A stretch of 29,178 nucleotides of DNA. Source: JBFMEX01 sp040752215 (lineage in GTDB: Bacteria > Pseudomonadota > Alphaproteobacteria > Rhizobiales > Hyphomicrobiaceae). The translations under genes were made by a program, and so were the position numbers. Location: the NCBI GenBank assembly GCA_040752215.1, contig JBFMEX010000046.1:1-29178 (forward strand), written 5' to 3'. Position 1 is the stretch's first letter; each line of letters opens with the position of its first letter. Shown here piece by piece: positions 15,108 through 23,370 of this stretch. The notes beneath the pieces were generated by a model that was not told where the DNA came from, ran no database searches, and was given only the letters and a program-made list of their open reading frames with translations.

Positions 15108-15497
15108 ATGTCGGTCCTACGCACCTGCTTCCTCCTCGGTATCGTCGTCGTGCTGCTGCCGACGGACGAGACCCAGCAGAGCCGTCTCAGAGAGCGATTG
15201 TCCGACGCCGGCCAGTGGGCGGTCACGTTCTGCGACCGCAATCCAGACACCTGCACGAAGGGTCGCGAGCTGCGCGAGACGTTCGGCGAGAAGGCCCAGT
15301 TCGGCGCCAAGCTCGTCTACGCGGCGGTGACTGCCTACGTCACCGGCGGCGACCGGTCCGATACGGTCGCGAGTCGGCCCCTGTCCAGCGAGCGACCGGC
15401 CCCGGCAGAGCGAAGCGACGGGCGCCAGCAGACGTTGACGCCGAGCGATCTCGCGCCGAGCTGGCGCGGGCGCGGCAATGTGCGCGGCGGCGTCTGA
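15108..15497 (+). CDS. DUF5330-like secreted/membrane protein
   Basis: This 129-residue protein has a short N-terminal hydrophobic segment (VLRTCFLLGIVVVLLP). A conserved-looking core of the DUF5330 type follows: DAGQWAVTFCDRNPDTC, KGRELRETFGEKAQFGAKLV and AAVTAYVTGG. A low-complexity polar tail ends it. Two Cys residues in TFCDRNPDTC may form a disulfide, suiting a periplasmic location. The ATG at 15108 follows AGGAAAGAG. The function is unknown. It is divergent from the peptidoglycan-binding protein gene, with the CtrA-type site between them. Confidence 0.75.
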   Translation: MSVLRTCFLLGIVVVLLPTDETQQSRLRERLSDAGQWAVTFCDRNPDTCTKGRELRETFGEKAQFGAKLVYAAVTAYVTGGDRSDTVASRPLSSERPAPAERSDGRQQTLTPSDLAPSWRGRGNVRGGV

Positions 15498-15604
15498 AAA
15501 GGATCGCGCGGCCGGTCCTTGCCTGAATACGCCGGCCGGCCTATCTGACCAGGATGCCGCCCGGCCCGTGCGGCATCTATGGCTCAGATGTTTTCCGGAC
15601 ACCG

Positions 15605-16036
15605 ATGCCCACACTCGCCGACATTCGCGACGATTTCGCATTCCTCGACGATTGGGAGGATCGCTACCGCTACGTCATCGAGCTCGGCCGCGCCCTGCCG
15701 CCGCTCGACGAGGCGCTGAGGACCGAGGCCAACAAGGTGCGCGGCTGCGCCAGCCAGGTCTGGCTCGCCAGCCGCCTCGAGCCGGGCAGCGACGGGCAGC
15801 CGCGCCTCGTGCTCGCCGGCGACAGCGACGCGCTGATCGTGCGCGGGCTCGTCGCCGTGCTGTTCGCCCTCTACCACGACAAGACCCCGCAGGAGATCCT
15901 GGCCGTGGATGCCGAGCGCGAGTTCGCCTCGCTCGGGCTCAAGGAGCATCTGACCCCGCAGCGCTCCAACGGCTTCGCGTCAATGGTCCAGCGCATCCGC
16001 TCCGACGCCGAGCATGCCGCCGCCAGCGCGGCTTGA
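15605..16036 (+). CDS. sufE: SufE-type cysteine desulfuration protein
   Basis: This 143-residue protein accepts sulfur from SufS persulfide and passes it on for Fe-S cluster assembly in the cytosol. The family signature is clear: LADIRDDFAFLDDWEDRYRY, VIELGRALPPL, NKVRGCASQVWL with the acceptor Cys48, and GLVAVLFALYHDKTPQEIL. SufE proteins are about 140 aa. The ATG at 15605 aligns with the usual start; upstream in-frame ATGs add an unlikely extension. It is a stand-alone gene here rather than part of a suf operon, which is common in Rhizobiales. It converges on the DUF6456 gene with 7 bp between stop codons. Confidence 0.94.
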   Translation: MPTLADIRDDFAFLDDWEDRYRYVIELGRALPPLDEALRTEANKVRGCASQVWLASRLEPGSDGQPRLVLAGDSDALIVRGLVAVLFALYHDKTPQEILAVDAEREFASLGLKEHLTPQRSNGFASMVQRIRSDAEHAAASAA

Positions 16037-16043
16037 GGCACCG

Positions 16044-16904
16044 CTATTCGGCATCTGCCGCCGCGCCGTCGAGGGTCGGCCGAAATCCTTCGCCGCCCCA
16101 GTGTCGGATGCGTCCGGCACCGGTCCCGCCGTTCTTCTTATCGAGACCATAGTGGCGCGCCAGCGCCGTCAACGCCATCTGCAGCACCACCTTGCCGGAG
16201 CGCTGCGGCCAGCCGGCGCTGCGCTCGGCGTGCTCCAGTCCCTTCAGGTGGCAGCAAATGTCGATCAGCACGCCCGAAAGCTCCGGCCCGACCGCCTTCA
16301 GCGCCCGTTGAACGCGCTCCCGGGCGGCGATGGCCCGATCGCCGAGCTCGACTCCGGCGCCGCTCGGCCCGGCACGGACGGCGCCGGCCGTGTGCGACCA
16401 ACGCGTGGTCACGCGCGGCATCAGCTGGGCCAGCGTGTAGTCGATCCGCAGCCGTTCGCCAGCGTCGAACTGGCTGTCGCTGATCATCGCCTCGCCATTC
16501 TTGCCCCGCCGCTGACGCAGCCAGGCAAGCGGACTCTCGGCGAGATCGACGGTCGGCCTATCGGCCATCGGGGCTGCGCGCGCCGGCCCCGCCGTCCGCG
16601 CCTGTCGCCCGAGGTGTGCAGGCGCGCTGCGCAGCCGCCGCAACGCCTGGCGGGCCAGCCGGGTCAGGCCCCAGCGGCATCCGTCGTGGGCCTCGACCAG
16701 TCCTGCCGCAACCGCCCGACGCCACTCTGCACGGCTCAGCGTCGCCAGCTGCCGGCACCCCGCTCCCTCCGCGCCGACGATGACCGCCCGGCCCTGCCGC
16801 TCGTCCCGCTCGGCCCAGGTGCCCGGGCGCCGGAGCGCAGCAAGGAGGCGCAGCAGTTCCTCGTCGGGCCCCGCCATGGGGTCACGCTCGGCCTCGATCG
16901 ACAT
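16044..16904 (-). CDS. DUF6456 domain protein
   Basis: This 286-residue protein has an N-terminal region with a winged-helix look (LRLLAALRRPGTWAE, then LSRAEWRRAVAAGLVEA). An Arg/Ala-rich linker follows, then the C-terminal DUF6456 domain from about residue 120: ESPLAWLRQRRGKNGEAMIS, QFDAGERLRIDYTLAQLMPR, LSGVLIDICCHLKGLEHAER and QRSGKVVLQMALTALARHYGL. Function unknown; DNA-linked roles are suggested by context only. The ATG at 16904 has AGGAG about 6 nt upstream. It is 12 bp downstream of the DnaA-domain-IV gene, almost certainly the same operon, a pairing that recurs in Rhizobiales. Confidence 0.85.
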   Translation of the reverse strand: MSIEAERDPMAGPDEELLRLLAALRRPGTWAERDERQGRAVIVGAEGAGCRQLATLSRAEWRRAVAAGLVEAHDGCRWGLTRLARQALRRLRSAPAHLGRQARTAGPARAAPMADRPTVDLAESPLAWLRQRRGKNGEAMISDSQFDAGERLRIDYTLAQLMPRVTTRWSHTAGAVRAGPSGAGVELGDRAIAARERVQRALKAVGPELSGVLIDICCHLKGLEHAERSAGWPQRSGKVVLQMALTALARHYGLDKKNGGTGAGRIRHWGGEGFRPTLDGAAADAE

Positions 16905-16916
16905 CGACGGCTCCTG

Positions 16917-17330
16917 TCAGACGGTGCAACGGGGATCGGTCGGGCGAGGGCTGGCAAGCGCGTGCACGACCTGCTCGAGCAACTCCAGCGTGCGATCGAA
17001 CACCGGGTCGTCGCGGCGATCCTCGATCACGCCGCAGGCATGCGCCACGGTGGTACGATCACGGGCGAACTGCCGGCCGACCTCGGTGAAGGAGTGGCCT
17101 CGGCCGACGTGGGCGAGGTACATTGCCACCTGCCGGGCCAGCGCCACCCGCGCCTCGCCGCGTGTCGCCCGCCCGAGTTCTCCGGCCCCGATCCCGAACA
17201 CTTGCGTCACGGCGTACTCGATGGCGGTGCGCTCGGCCCGATCGGACCGATCGAGGGCCGCCTGCCCGCAAGCATGGTCGCCCGGGTCCGACGTCCATTG
17301 CTGTCGCTCTACATGATGCGGTTGCAACAT
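16917..17330 (-). CDS. Stand-alone DnaA domain IV (DnaA-box binding HTH) protein
   Basis: This 137-residue protein carries only the C-terminal DNA-binding domain of DnaA. The core is ALARQVAMYLAHVGRGHSF, then TEVGRQFARDRTTVAHAC (positions 64-99), with the DRTTVAHA segment standing where DnaA has its DHTTVxxA signature. The AAA+ ATPase domain is absent, so it cannot initiate replication by itself. It might compete for DnaA boxes or act as a transcription factor. The ATG at 17330 follows CGGAG at about 9 nt. It is the first gene of a two-gene operon with DUF6456. The HTH call is secure; the biological role is inferred. Confidence 0.88.
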   Translation of the reverse strand: MLQPHHVERQQWTSDPGDHACGQAALDRSDRAERTAIEYAVTQVFGIGAGELGRATRGEARVALARQVAMYLAHVGRGHSFTEVGRQFARDRTTVAHACGVIEDRRDDPVFDRTLELLEQVVHALASPRPTDPRCTV

Positions 17331-17599
17331 CTAGCGTGCTCCGAACAAATACTCCTGCAGCATTGCGTGCAACCGCGCCGTTCCTTTGCACTTCTCCAGT
17401 ATAGCCAAGAAGACGGCTTCGCCCGGCCGAATCTAGGCCCGGTGTGAACGCCGGGGATAAGTCGGCTTGCGCCGACCCGTGCGGCACGAGTCGACGAGAA
17501 CGAGCCAGCAAGGACGGGGCCAATCCACGCCGCGAAGGCCGAAATCCCCGCTCGATCTCGACTATGCAGTGTTGCGGCGAAATCTTGCCGGAGCTTCCC

Positions 17600-17911
17600 A
17601 TGACATCACGAGACGCGACCCCAGATGCGCGCGATGCCGCGCTGGCCAGCGTGCTGCCGGTGTGGCCGCACGAGATCGCCGACACGAGCCGGGCCGGGCG
17701 GCTGGCGTTGCTGGCGCGACTCCGGCTCGCCCTGCGCGAGGAGCGCCGCCGCGGTCGCGCAGGCCATTGGAGCTACGATCTGGCGCGCCACGCGGCGTTG
17801 CTGGCCGCCTACCGCGCCGAGACCCGCAGGCTCGTGGCGGACCATCCGGCGGAGCCGCCGCGCAACAGCCGGCGCGTCCAACTCCCACCGAGCGCTCGCC
17901 CCGCCGAGTGA
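17600..17911 (+). CDS. Small hypothetical protein (103 aa)
   Basis: This 103-residue, Arg/Ala/Leu-rich protein is predicted mostly helical: RAGRLALLARLRLALREERR and GHWSYDLARHAALLAAYRAE. A basic Pro-rich tail ends it. CGGAG lies 7 nt before the ATG at 17600. I do not recognise a family. The GHWSYDLARHAALL block looks conserved-protein-like and not like a GC-rich shadow ORF. No signal peptide is present. It converges on mucR with 25 bp between stops and is divergent from the DnaA-domain-IV gene. Confidence 0.6.
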   Translation: MTSRDATPDARDAALASVLPVWPHEIADTSRAGRLALLARLRLALREERRRGRAGHWSYDLARHAALLAAYRAETRRLVADHPAEPPRNSRRVQLPPSARPAE

Positions 17912-17936
17912 GGCACCACGACCCAGCGCTGGCGCG

Positions 17937-18344
17937 CTATTTCTCGCGCCTGGTACCGAGTCCCATCTTCTTGGCCAGATCGGAACGGGCGCGGGCATAG
18001 TTCGGTGCCACCATCGGGTAGTCGTGCGGCAGCCCCCACTTCTCGCGGTACTCCTCCGGCGACAAGTTGTAGTGCGTCCTCAAATGGCGCTTCAGCGACT
18101 TGAACTTCTTTCCGTCCTCGAGGCAGATGATGTAGTCGGGCATCACCGACTTCTTGACCGCCACCCGCGGCCGCGGCTCCTCCCGGTCCGGCAGCGGCTG
18201 CGATCCGCTTGCCCTGCTCAGCGCGGCGTGAGTGTCGTTGATGAGTTGCGGCAGCTCGCTGGCGACGACCGTGTTGTTGCTGACGTAGGCGGAGACGATC
18301 CGCGCCGTCAGCTCGACCAGTCCCGGCTCGAGTGTGTCGTCCAT
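17937..18344 (-). CDS. mucR: MucR/Ros family zinc-finger transcriptional regulator
   Basis: This 135-residue protein has the MucR architecture. The N-terminal oligomerisation region (LVELTARIVSAYVSNNTV and LPQLINDTHAAL, residues 9-42) is followed by a Pro/Arg-rich linker. The prokaryotic zinc finger has Cys74, Asp77, His87 and His91 (CLEDGKKFKSLKRHLRTHY), and the conserved NLSPEEYREKWGLPHDYPMVAPNYA follows (adjoining blocks). The Cys-Asp-His-His ligand set is as in Ros. These proteins act as global, H-NS-like repressors at AT-rich promoters of exopolysaccharide, motility and cell-cycle genes. GAAGGGA lies about 7 nt before the ATG at 18344. The long AT-richer upstream region fits autoregulation, which is usual in the family but not shown here. 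Confidence 0.95.
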   Translation of the reverse strand: MDDTLEPGLVELTARIVSAYVSNNTVVASELPQLINDTHAALSRASGSQPLPDREEPRPRVAVKKSVMPDYIICLEDGKKFKSLKRHLRTHYNLSPEEYREKWGLPHDYPMVAPNYARARSDLAKKMGLGTRREK

Positions 18345-18860
18345 CGCACATCCCTTCCACAAAGGTGCCTGCACCCAGTCGTGTCCAAGTGGCGCTCACT
18401 GACCGACCCGCAGGACGACCTGAATATCCATGCAGAGCGCAAGCTCTGAGGCGGTCTCCCACCCGGAATACTCGGAATATGAAGGAGACATCGCCAACAT
18501 GCGATCTTGGACATCAAGCGCTCAATCTTGTCAACTGAAGACCTTTGTCGTCGACTGGAGATAGCTAATCCAAATCATGAACTCCAGCCACGAGACTATT
18601 ATTCCTGTGCAACAGTGCAGTTTATTTGGGCGTTTTGCCACACCATCGACTAGCCAGGGACCGGAACCGACGCCCGAACATCTCCATTGTCCTGCGCACC
18701 ATGCGAGATTTGACCCCTCAACTCTGGGCCCTTCCCGGCCCCAGCTCCCCCCTCACACAAGGCTGATTTGACAACAGTGGCACGGGTCTCGATGCTGCCA
18801 TGGCGCGATGGCCGACCACCGGATGGCGCGTTCGGCAAGCGCGATGCGGAGCAGCAGCCC
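18345..18860. other. Divergent mucR-msrB intergenic region, relatively AT-rich
   Basis: No supported gene lies here. By hand count 28 of 60 bases in 18541-18600 are G/C, low for the window. A TTGACA at 18768-18773 on the plus strand could be a -35 for msrB, but the -10 17 nt further on (GATGCT) is poor. TTGACA also occurs on the minus strand at 18534-18529 without a good -10. A perfect 6-bp hairpin with a GCAA tetraloop lies at 18433-18448. MucR proteins prefer AT-rich sites, so operator sites are plausible here. Confidence 0.5.
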
Positions 18861-19292
18861 ATGTCCCCTCCCAACGACAGCCCACCGGCGCACCGCCCCC
18901 GGATCACCAAAACCGAAGCGGAGTGGCGGGCCGTGCTGACGCCAGAGCAATTCTACGTCACGCGCCAGCACGGCACCGAGCGGGCGTTCACGCACCCCTA
19001 CAACGGCCAGAAGGTTGTTGGGACGTATAAGTGCGTCTGCTGCGGCGAGCCGCTGTTCTCGTCCACCGACAAGTTCGATTCCGGTACCGGCTGGCCGAGC
19101 TTCGCCCAGCCTGCCGCCGCCGACGCGGTGGCCGAGCACGATGACAGATCGTTCTTCATGCGCCGCACCGAGGTGAGGTGCGCCCGCTGCGACGCCCATC
19201 TCGGCCACGTGTTCCCCGACGGTCCGAAACCGACCGGCCTGCGATACTGCATCAACGGCCTCGCCCTCAAATTCGCCCCCGGTGAGCGCTAG
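18861..19292 (+). CDS. msrB: Peptide-methionine (R)-S-oxide reductase
   Basis: This enzyme repairs oxidised methionine (R-sulfoxide) in proteins in the cytosol. The protein has 143 residues from the ATG at 18861, with CGGAG about 10 nt upstream. Motifs are LTPEQFYVTRQHGTERAF, the zinc Cys pairs (Cys58/61 in CVCCG, Cys107/110 in CARC), the KFDSGTGWPSF block, AHLGHVFPDGP and the catalytic Cys130 in RYCINGLALKF. All key residues are present and the length is typical. Earlier in-frame starts (18792, 18768) add a non-conserved extension. It lies 78 bp before ptrB on the same strand. Confidence 0.95.
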   Translation: MSPPNDSPPAHRPRITKTEAEWRAVLTPEQFYVTRQHGTERAFTHPYNGQKVVGTYKCVCCGEPLFSSTDKFDSGTGWPSFAQPAAADAVAEHDDRSFFMRRTEVRCARCDAHLGHVFPDGPKPTGLRYCINGLALKFAPGER

Positions 19293-19370
19293 CCCCTTTT
19301 CGCCCACTCCCCCGTGATGCACGCCGTTCGGCCGAGCACGTCGGCTGCGCGCCACAGAACCGAGGATTGC

Positions 19371-21503
19371 ATGATCCGCCCGACCTCGCTTGCTCAGATC
19401 GTCCCGCCACACGCCGCGCGCCGCCCGGTCGAGACGCGCATCCACGGCATCACGCTCGTCGACGACTACGCCTGGCTGCGGGCCGACAACTGGCAGGAGG
19501 TGATGCGCGACCCGTCCCTTCTGGCCGCCGACATCCGCGCCCATCTCGAGGCCGAGAATGCCTACACCGACTCCATGCTGGCTGGCACGTCCGAGTTGCA
19601 GGAGCGGCTGTTCGCCGAGATGAAGGCGCGAATCAAGGAGGACGACAGCTCGGTGCCGGCGCCCGACGGACCATTCGACTACTACTCGACATTCGTGACC
19701 GGCGGCCAGTATCCGCGGCTCTGCCGGCGATCGCGCGGCGGCGGTGACGAAGCAGTGATCCTCGACGGCAACCGCGAGGCCGATGGCAAGGCCTATTGGG
19801 ATCTCGGCGGCTCGGCCCACAGCCCCGATCATCGCCTCCTCGCATACGCAATCGACGACAAGGGCTCGGAGCTCTACACGATCCGCTTCCGTGATCTCGC
19901 CACCGGCCTCGATCTCGCCGACGAGATCCCCGATACCCGCGGCAGCTTCGTATGGGCAGGCGATTCGCGGACCCTCTTCTACGTCCGGCTCGACGCCAAC
20001 CATCGGCCGCTGTTCGTCTACCGACACACGGTCGGCACCCGCATCGAGGACGACGTGCTCGTCTATGCCGAGGCCGACGTCGGCTTCTACGTCTCGGTGT
20101 CACGGACCCAGTCGGATCGCTTCATCCTGGTCGACGCCCATGACCATCAGACGAGCGAGATCCGTCTGATCGACGCCGACCGGCCGACGGACGCGCCGCG
20201 CCTCGTCGCCGCCCGCAAGCACGGCCACGAGTATGCGATCGAGCATGAGGGCGACCGGCTCGTCATCACCACCAACTCGGGTGGTGCCGAGGATTTCCGC
20301 ATCTGCGAGGCACCGGTGGCCGCACCCGGCATGGAGAGCTGGCGCGAGATCGTGCCGGCCAAGCCCGGTCGCATCATCCTCGATACAATCGTCTACCAGC
20401 GCCACATGGTGCGTCTCGAGCGCGAGGACAGCCTGCCGCGGATCGTCATCACCCGTCTCGCCGACGGCGCCGAGCACGCAATCGCGTTTCCCGAGGAGGC
20501 ATATGCGCTCGGCATGTCCGCGGGCCACGAGTTCGACACCACGACGCTGCGTTTCACCTACTCGTCCATGACCACGCCGGCCGAGGTCTACGACTACGAC
20601 ATGGAGACACGCGCCCGCACGCTGAGGAAGCGCCAGGAGATTCCGAGCGGTCACGACCCGGAGCAGTACGTCACGCGCCGCCTTTTCGCGCCCGCGCCCG
20701 ACGGAGAGACCGTGCCGGTCTCGCTGCTCTATCGCAAGGATACGCCGCTCGACGGCTCGGCTCCGGTGCTGCTCTACGGTTATGGTGCCTACGGCATCTC
20801 CATACCGGCGTCGTTCTCGACCACCCGCTTCAGCCTCGTCGACCGCGGCTTCATCTACGCCATCGCCCACATCCGCGGCGGCAAGGACAAGGGCTACCGT
20901 TGGTACACCGAAGGCAAACTCGCGCGTAAGCCCAACACGTTCACCGACTTCGTCGCCGCCGGCGAGCATCTCGTCGAGATCGGATTGACGCGGCGCGGCC
21001 GGATTGTCGCCAACGGCGGCTCCGCCGGCGGCATGCTGATGGGCGTCGTCGCCAACATGGCGCCAGAGCTGTTCCTCGGCATCATCGCCGACGTGCCTTT
21101 CGTCGACGTTTTGAACACCATGCTCGACAAGGATCTGCCGCTGACGCCGCCCGAGTGGCCGGAGTGGGGCAATCCGATCCTCAATGCCGACGAGCTGGCC
21201 ATCATCCACTCCTACAGCCCCTATGAGAACGTCGCGCACAAGCCCTATCCGCACATCTTCGCCTATGGCGGGCTGACCGACCCGCGGGTGACCTACTGGG
21301 AGCCGGCGAAGTGGGTGGCACGGCTCAGGGAGCGCAGCACGAGCGGCAATCTCGTACTGCTGCGCATCAACATGGAGGCCGGCCACGGCGGCGCCTCGGG
21401 TCGGTTCGAGCAACTGAGGGAGATCGCCCTCGACTACGCATTCGCACTGCTGATCGCGGGCAAGGCGGACGTCGCCGCCGCTCCAGTGGCCGCAGTCGCC
21501 TGA
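19371..21503 (+). CDS. ptrB: Oligopeptidase B (S9A family serine peptidase)
   Basis: This 710-residue enzyme is an S9A prolyl-oligopeptidase family member that cleaves short peptides, typically after Arg/Lys. An N-terminal RIHGITLVDDYAWLR and a seven-bladed propeller region occupy roughly residues 75-430. The alpha/beta hydrolase domain has the nucleophile Ser551 in NGGSAGG, Asp637 in YGGLTDPRV and His672 in AGHGGASGR, plus AIAHIRGG and DFVAAGEHL. The triad is complete and the length is normal. The ATG at 19371 follows GAGG at about 6 nt. There is no signal peptide, so it is cytosolic. It converges on a small gene with 3 bp between stops. Oligopeptidase B is preferred over prolyl oligopeptidase on overall pattern. 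Confidence 0.94.
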   Translation: MIRPTSLAQIVPPHAARRPVETRIHGITLVDDYAWLRADNWQEVMRDPSLLAADIRAHLEAENAYTDSMLAGTSELQERLFAEMKARIKEDDSSVPAPDGPFDYYSTFVTGGQYPRLCRRSRGGGDEAVILDGNREADGKAYWDLGGSAHSPDHRLLAYAIDDKGSELYTIRFRDLATGLDLADEIPDTRGSFVWAGDSRTLFYVRLDANHRPLFVYRHTVGTRIEDDVLVYAEADVGFYVSVSRTQSDRFILVDAHDHQTSEIRLIDADRPTDAPRLVAARKHGHEYAIEHEGDRLVITTNSGGAEDFRICEAPVAAPGMESWREIVPAKPGRIILDTIVYQRHMVRLEREDSLPRIVITRLADGAEHAIAFPEEAYALGMSAGHEFDTTTLRFTYSSMTTPAEVYDYDMETRARTLRKRQEIPSGHDPEQYVTRRLFAPAPDGETVPVSLLYRKDTPLDGSAPVLLYGYGAYGISIPASFSTTRFSLVDRGFIYAIAHIRGGKDKGYRWYTEGKLARKPNTFTDFVAAGEHLVEIGLTRRGRIVANGGSAGGMLMGVVANMAPELFLGIIADVPFVDVLNTMLDKDLPLTPPEWPEWGNPILNADELAIIHSYSPYENVAHKPYPHIFAYGGLTDPRVTYWEPAKWVARLRERSTSGNLVLLRINMEAGHGGASGRFEQLREIALDYAFALLIAGKADVAAAPVAAVA

Positions 21504-21506
21504 GCC

Positions 21507-21770
21507 TCACCCGCCGCCGCGCTGGAAGGCGATATCGAAGCGCTGGAGGAATGCCGCACGGCTATCCGGCGGAACGCCCTCGAACGCGAGCACGACCCGC
21601 GCGCGTGGCAACTCCAGCAGGCCGCCGAGCCGCACCGCCGCCAGCGGCTCGCAAGAGAGAACGACGACACCTTCCGAGAGCGCGACCCTGACCGGGCCGC
21701 CGTCGGCGGCGACCGGCCGGCCGAGCAGCGCGGCGAGACTGGTCGCGAACTCGGCGCGCGTCAGCGTCAT
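21507..21770 (-). CDS. Small hypothetical protein (87 aa)
   Basis: The protein has 87 residues: an N-terminal helix (TRAEFATSLAALLGRP), then alternating strands (VRVALSEGVVVLSCEPLAAV, RLGGLLELPRARVVLAFEGV) and a terminal helix with RAAFLQRFDIAFQRGG. The pattern looks like a compact alpha/beta domain conserved in Rhizobiales, but I cannot name it. The ATG at 21770 has GAGAAG about 3-5 nt upstream. Probably cytosolic. It stands alone between ptrB (convergent) and the terminator of the next minus-strand gene. Confidence 0.7.
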   Translation of the reverse strand: MTLTRAEFATSLAALLGRPVAADGGPVRVALSEGVVVLSCEPLAAVRLGGLLELPRARVVLAFEGVPPDSRAAFLQRFDIAFQRGGG

Positions 21771-22008
21771 CGTCTTCTCGACGCGCAGCCCTGCACTCGT
21801 ATTGCCCTCGCCCACCCGAGTCTCCACGCCGTTCGACAGCTCTGCCGCAGAACTGCTGCGACAATCACTATCCCGTCCCTGCCCGATCCCCGCAACATTC
21901 GCAACTGCCGCGGGTGGCATTCGATACCTGAGCGAGGGCTCGCGTCGAGCGACATCGCGCGCCATGAATCGCGAAGGGGCGGCCCTCTCGGACCGCCCCC
22001 CGAAACGA

Positions 22009-22034
22009 AGAAAGGCCGCTTGCGCGGCCTTTCT
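22009..22034 (-). terminator. Rho-independent terminator for the membrane-protein gene
   Basis: A perfect 11-bp stem (AGAAAGGCCGC/GCGGCCTTTCT) with a 4-nt loop ends about 17 bp beyond the stop of the 22051-23370 gene. On the minus strand it is followed by TCGTTTCG after the TTTCT of the stem. A second GGGGCGG/CCGCCCC hairpin lies immediately beyond (21976-22000). Confidence 0.8.
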
Positions 22035-22050
22035 CTGTTCTTTCGCCTTG

Positions 22051-23370
22051 TCAGGCGGCTACCGAGCCGAAGGCCGGCAGCTTCTTATCCTCCTCGAGAT
22101 CTGCGCCGGATTTCAGAGCGATGCCGATGTATCGGACCCTGCCTGCAATCTTGGCCTTCTGCACACCCAACTCTCCGAACTCGCGACCGAACGTCGGCAG
22201 CGCGAGCGGCTCCTTCTCTTGCTCCTCACACCAGGCACAATAGTCCTCGTAGAGGCTGGTTGCAGTCAGACTTGATCCATCCTGAGTCTCGATCCTCTCC
22301 TTGTAGAAACGCTCGACATCGGTCTCCGGTGCGACGAGCCTCGGCTGCTGGGCCGTGGCCGGAGCCGGCGACTGCGCTTGCAGTTGCGGCTGGGCCTGCG
22401 GCGGAGTGACGAGCTGAGCCTGCACCTCGGGCCTTTGCTCGGGCTGTGGCGCCGACTTGTTGTCATTGGCGCCGGAACGCGGCTTGCTGATCCGCGGCGC
22501 CACGGTGACGGGCGCTGCCACCGCTGCCGCGGCGGTGCCGGCCGACGCCATCTGAGGCGCGGTCGGGGCGTGGCGGTCGTAGAGACGCCACTGGCTGAAG
22601 GCGATGTACATGCCGAAGCCAGAACCGACCTCGAGCAGCAGCGCGATGAAGATCGTCAGCGCCATCTGCACGTCGTCGACTTTCATGCCGGGCATGAACA
22701 ACGCACCGATCTTGGCGAGCACGGCGGCCTGAGGATCGGCCTCGGCCATCACCGTTCCGCCACTCGTGGCACTCGCGAGCTTCGCCTGAATGGAGGCGAT
22801 GCGTGACTCGAGCGCGGTTGCCTGCTCGGCGGCGCCAAGCTCGGCGGCGAGCGCATGGTACTTGTCGCAGAACCCGCGATTGAACTTGCCCTCGACCTTG
22901 GTGCAACCGCTGGTCCAGCTCCACTGGCGCTGGTTCTTGGCCGCATCGAGCTCGCTCGAGACCATTTGTGCGGGTCGATGCTGCGGCACCCAGGAGAGCT
23001 GCTCCTTGGCGCGGTCGAGATCGGCCCTCAGGTCCTTGAATGCGAGCGCATCGACGGCACGCTGGCCCGCCGTGTCGAGGCGGTTCAGCGCCGCGTGTCC
23101 GAGCGCGGAGGTGAGCGAGTAGGCCGTCACCACCACCCAGACGACGGCTGACGCCGCGGCCTGGCTCCACACGCGATTTCTGATAGCGGCGAAGAAGAAG
23201 AACGGCACGAGCGCTTTCAAGCAGTCGGCCGCGGCACTGGCCGATCCGTAGATCGCGCCGTCGAATTCGGTCTTTCCCAGACTGAATCCGAACCGCCAGT
23301 TCATGGCGGCCGAAACGGCAAGCAATACGCCCGCCGCCAGCACGCCCAACACGCCTAGAACGTGTCTCAT
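22051..23370 (-). CDS. Four-TM membrane protein with primase-type winged-helix C-terminus
   Basis: The protein has 439 residues from the ATG at 23370 (GGAGAGGG upstream). Likely membrane segments lie near 5-23, 50-64, 72-92 and 236-257. Between them is a soluble, partly coiled-coil region with a Cys pair (SWTSGCTK and RGFCDKYHALAAELG). After a Pro/Gln-rich linker (265-345), residues 351-418 form a small domain: DVERFYKERI, LYEDYCAWCEEQEKEPLAL, FGREFGELGVQKAKIAGRVR, YIGIAL. This resembles the winged helix at the C-terminus of D5/P4-type phage primases. I know no established function for this combination. It could be a DNA-tethering or partner-binding membrane protein. A strong terminator follows. 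Confidence 0.82.
   Translation of the reverse strand: MRHVLGVLGVLAAGVLLAVSAAMNWRFGFSLGKTEFDGAIYGSASAAADCLKALVPFFFFAAIRNRVWSQAAASAVVWVVVTAYSLTSALGHAALNRLDTAGQRAVDALAFKDLRADLDRAKEQLSWVPQHRPAQMVSSELDAAKNQRQWSWTSGCTKVEGKFNRGFCDKYHALAAELGAAEQATALESRIASIQAKLASATSGGTVMAEADPQAAVLAKIGALFMPGMKVDDVQMALTIFIALLLEVGSGFGMYIAFSQWRLYDRHAPTAPQMASAGTAAAAVAAPVTVAPRISKPRSGANDNKSAPQPEQRPEVQAQLVTPPQAQPQLQAQSPAPATAQQPRLVAPETDVERFYKERIETQDGSSLTATSLYEDYCAWCEEQEKEPLALPTFGREFGELGVQKAKIAGRVRYIGIALKSGADLEEDKKLPAFGSVAA

Noticed and set aside
18753..21413. Two long minus-strand ORFs (18753-20027 and 20100-21413)
   Set aside because: They lie opposite msrB and ptrB, whose motifs are complete; composition is shadow-like.
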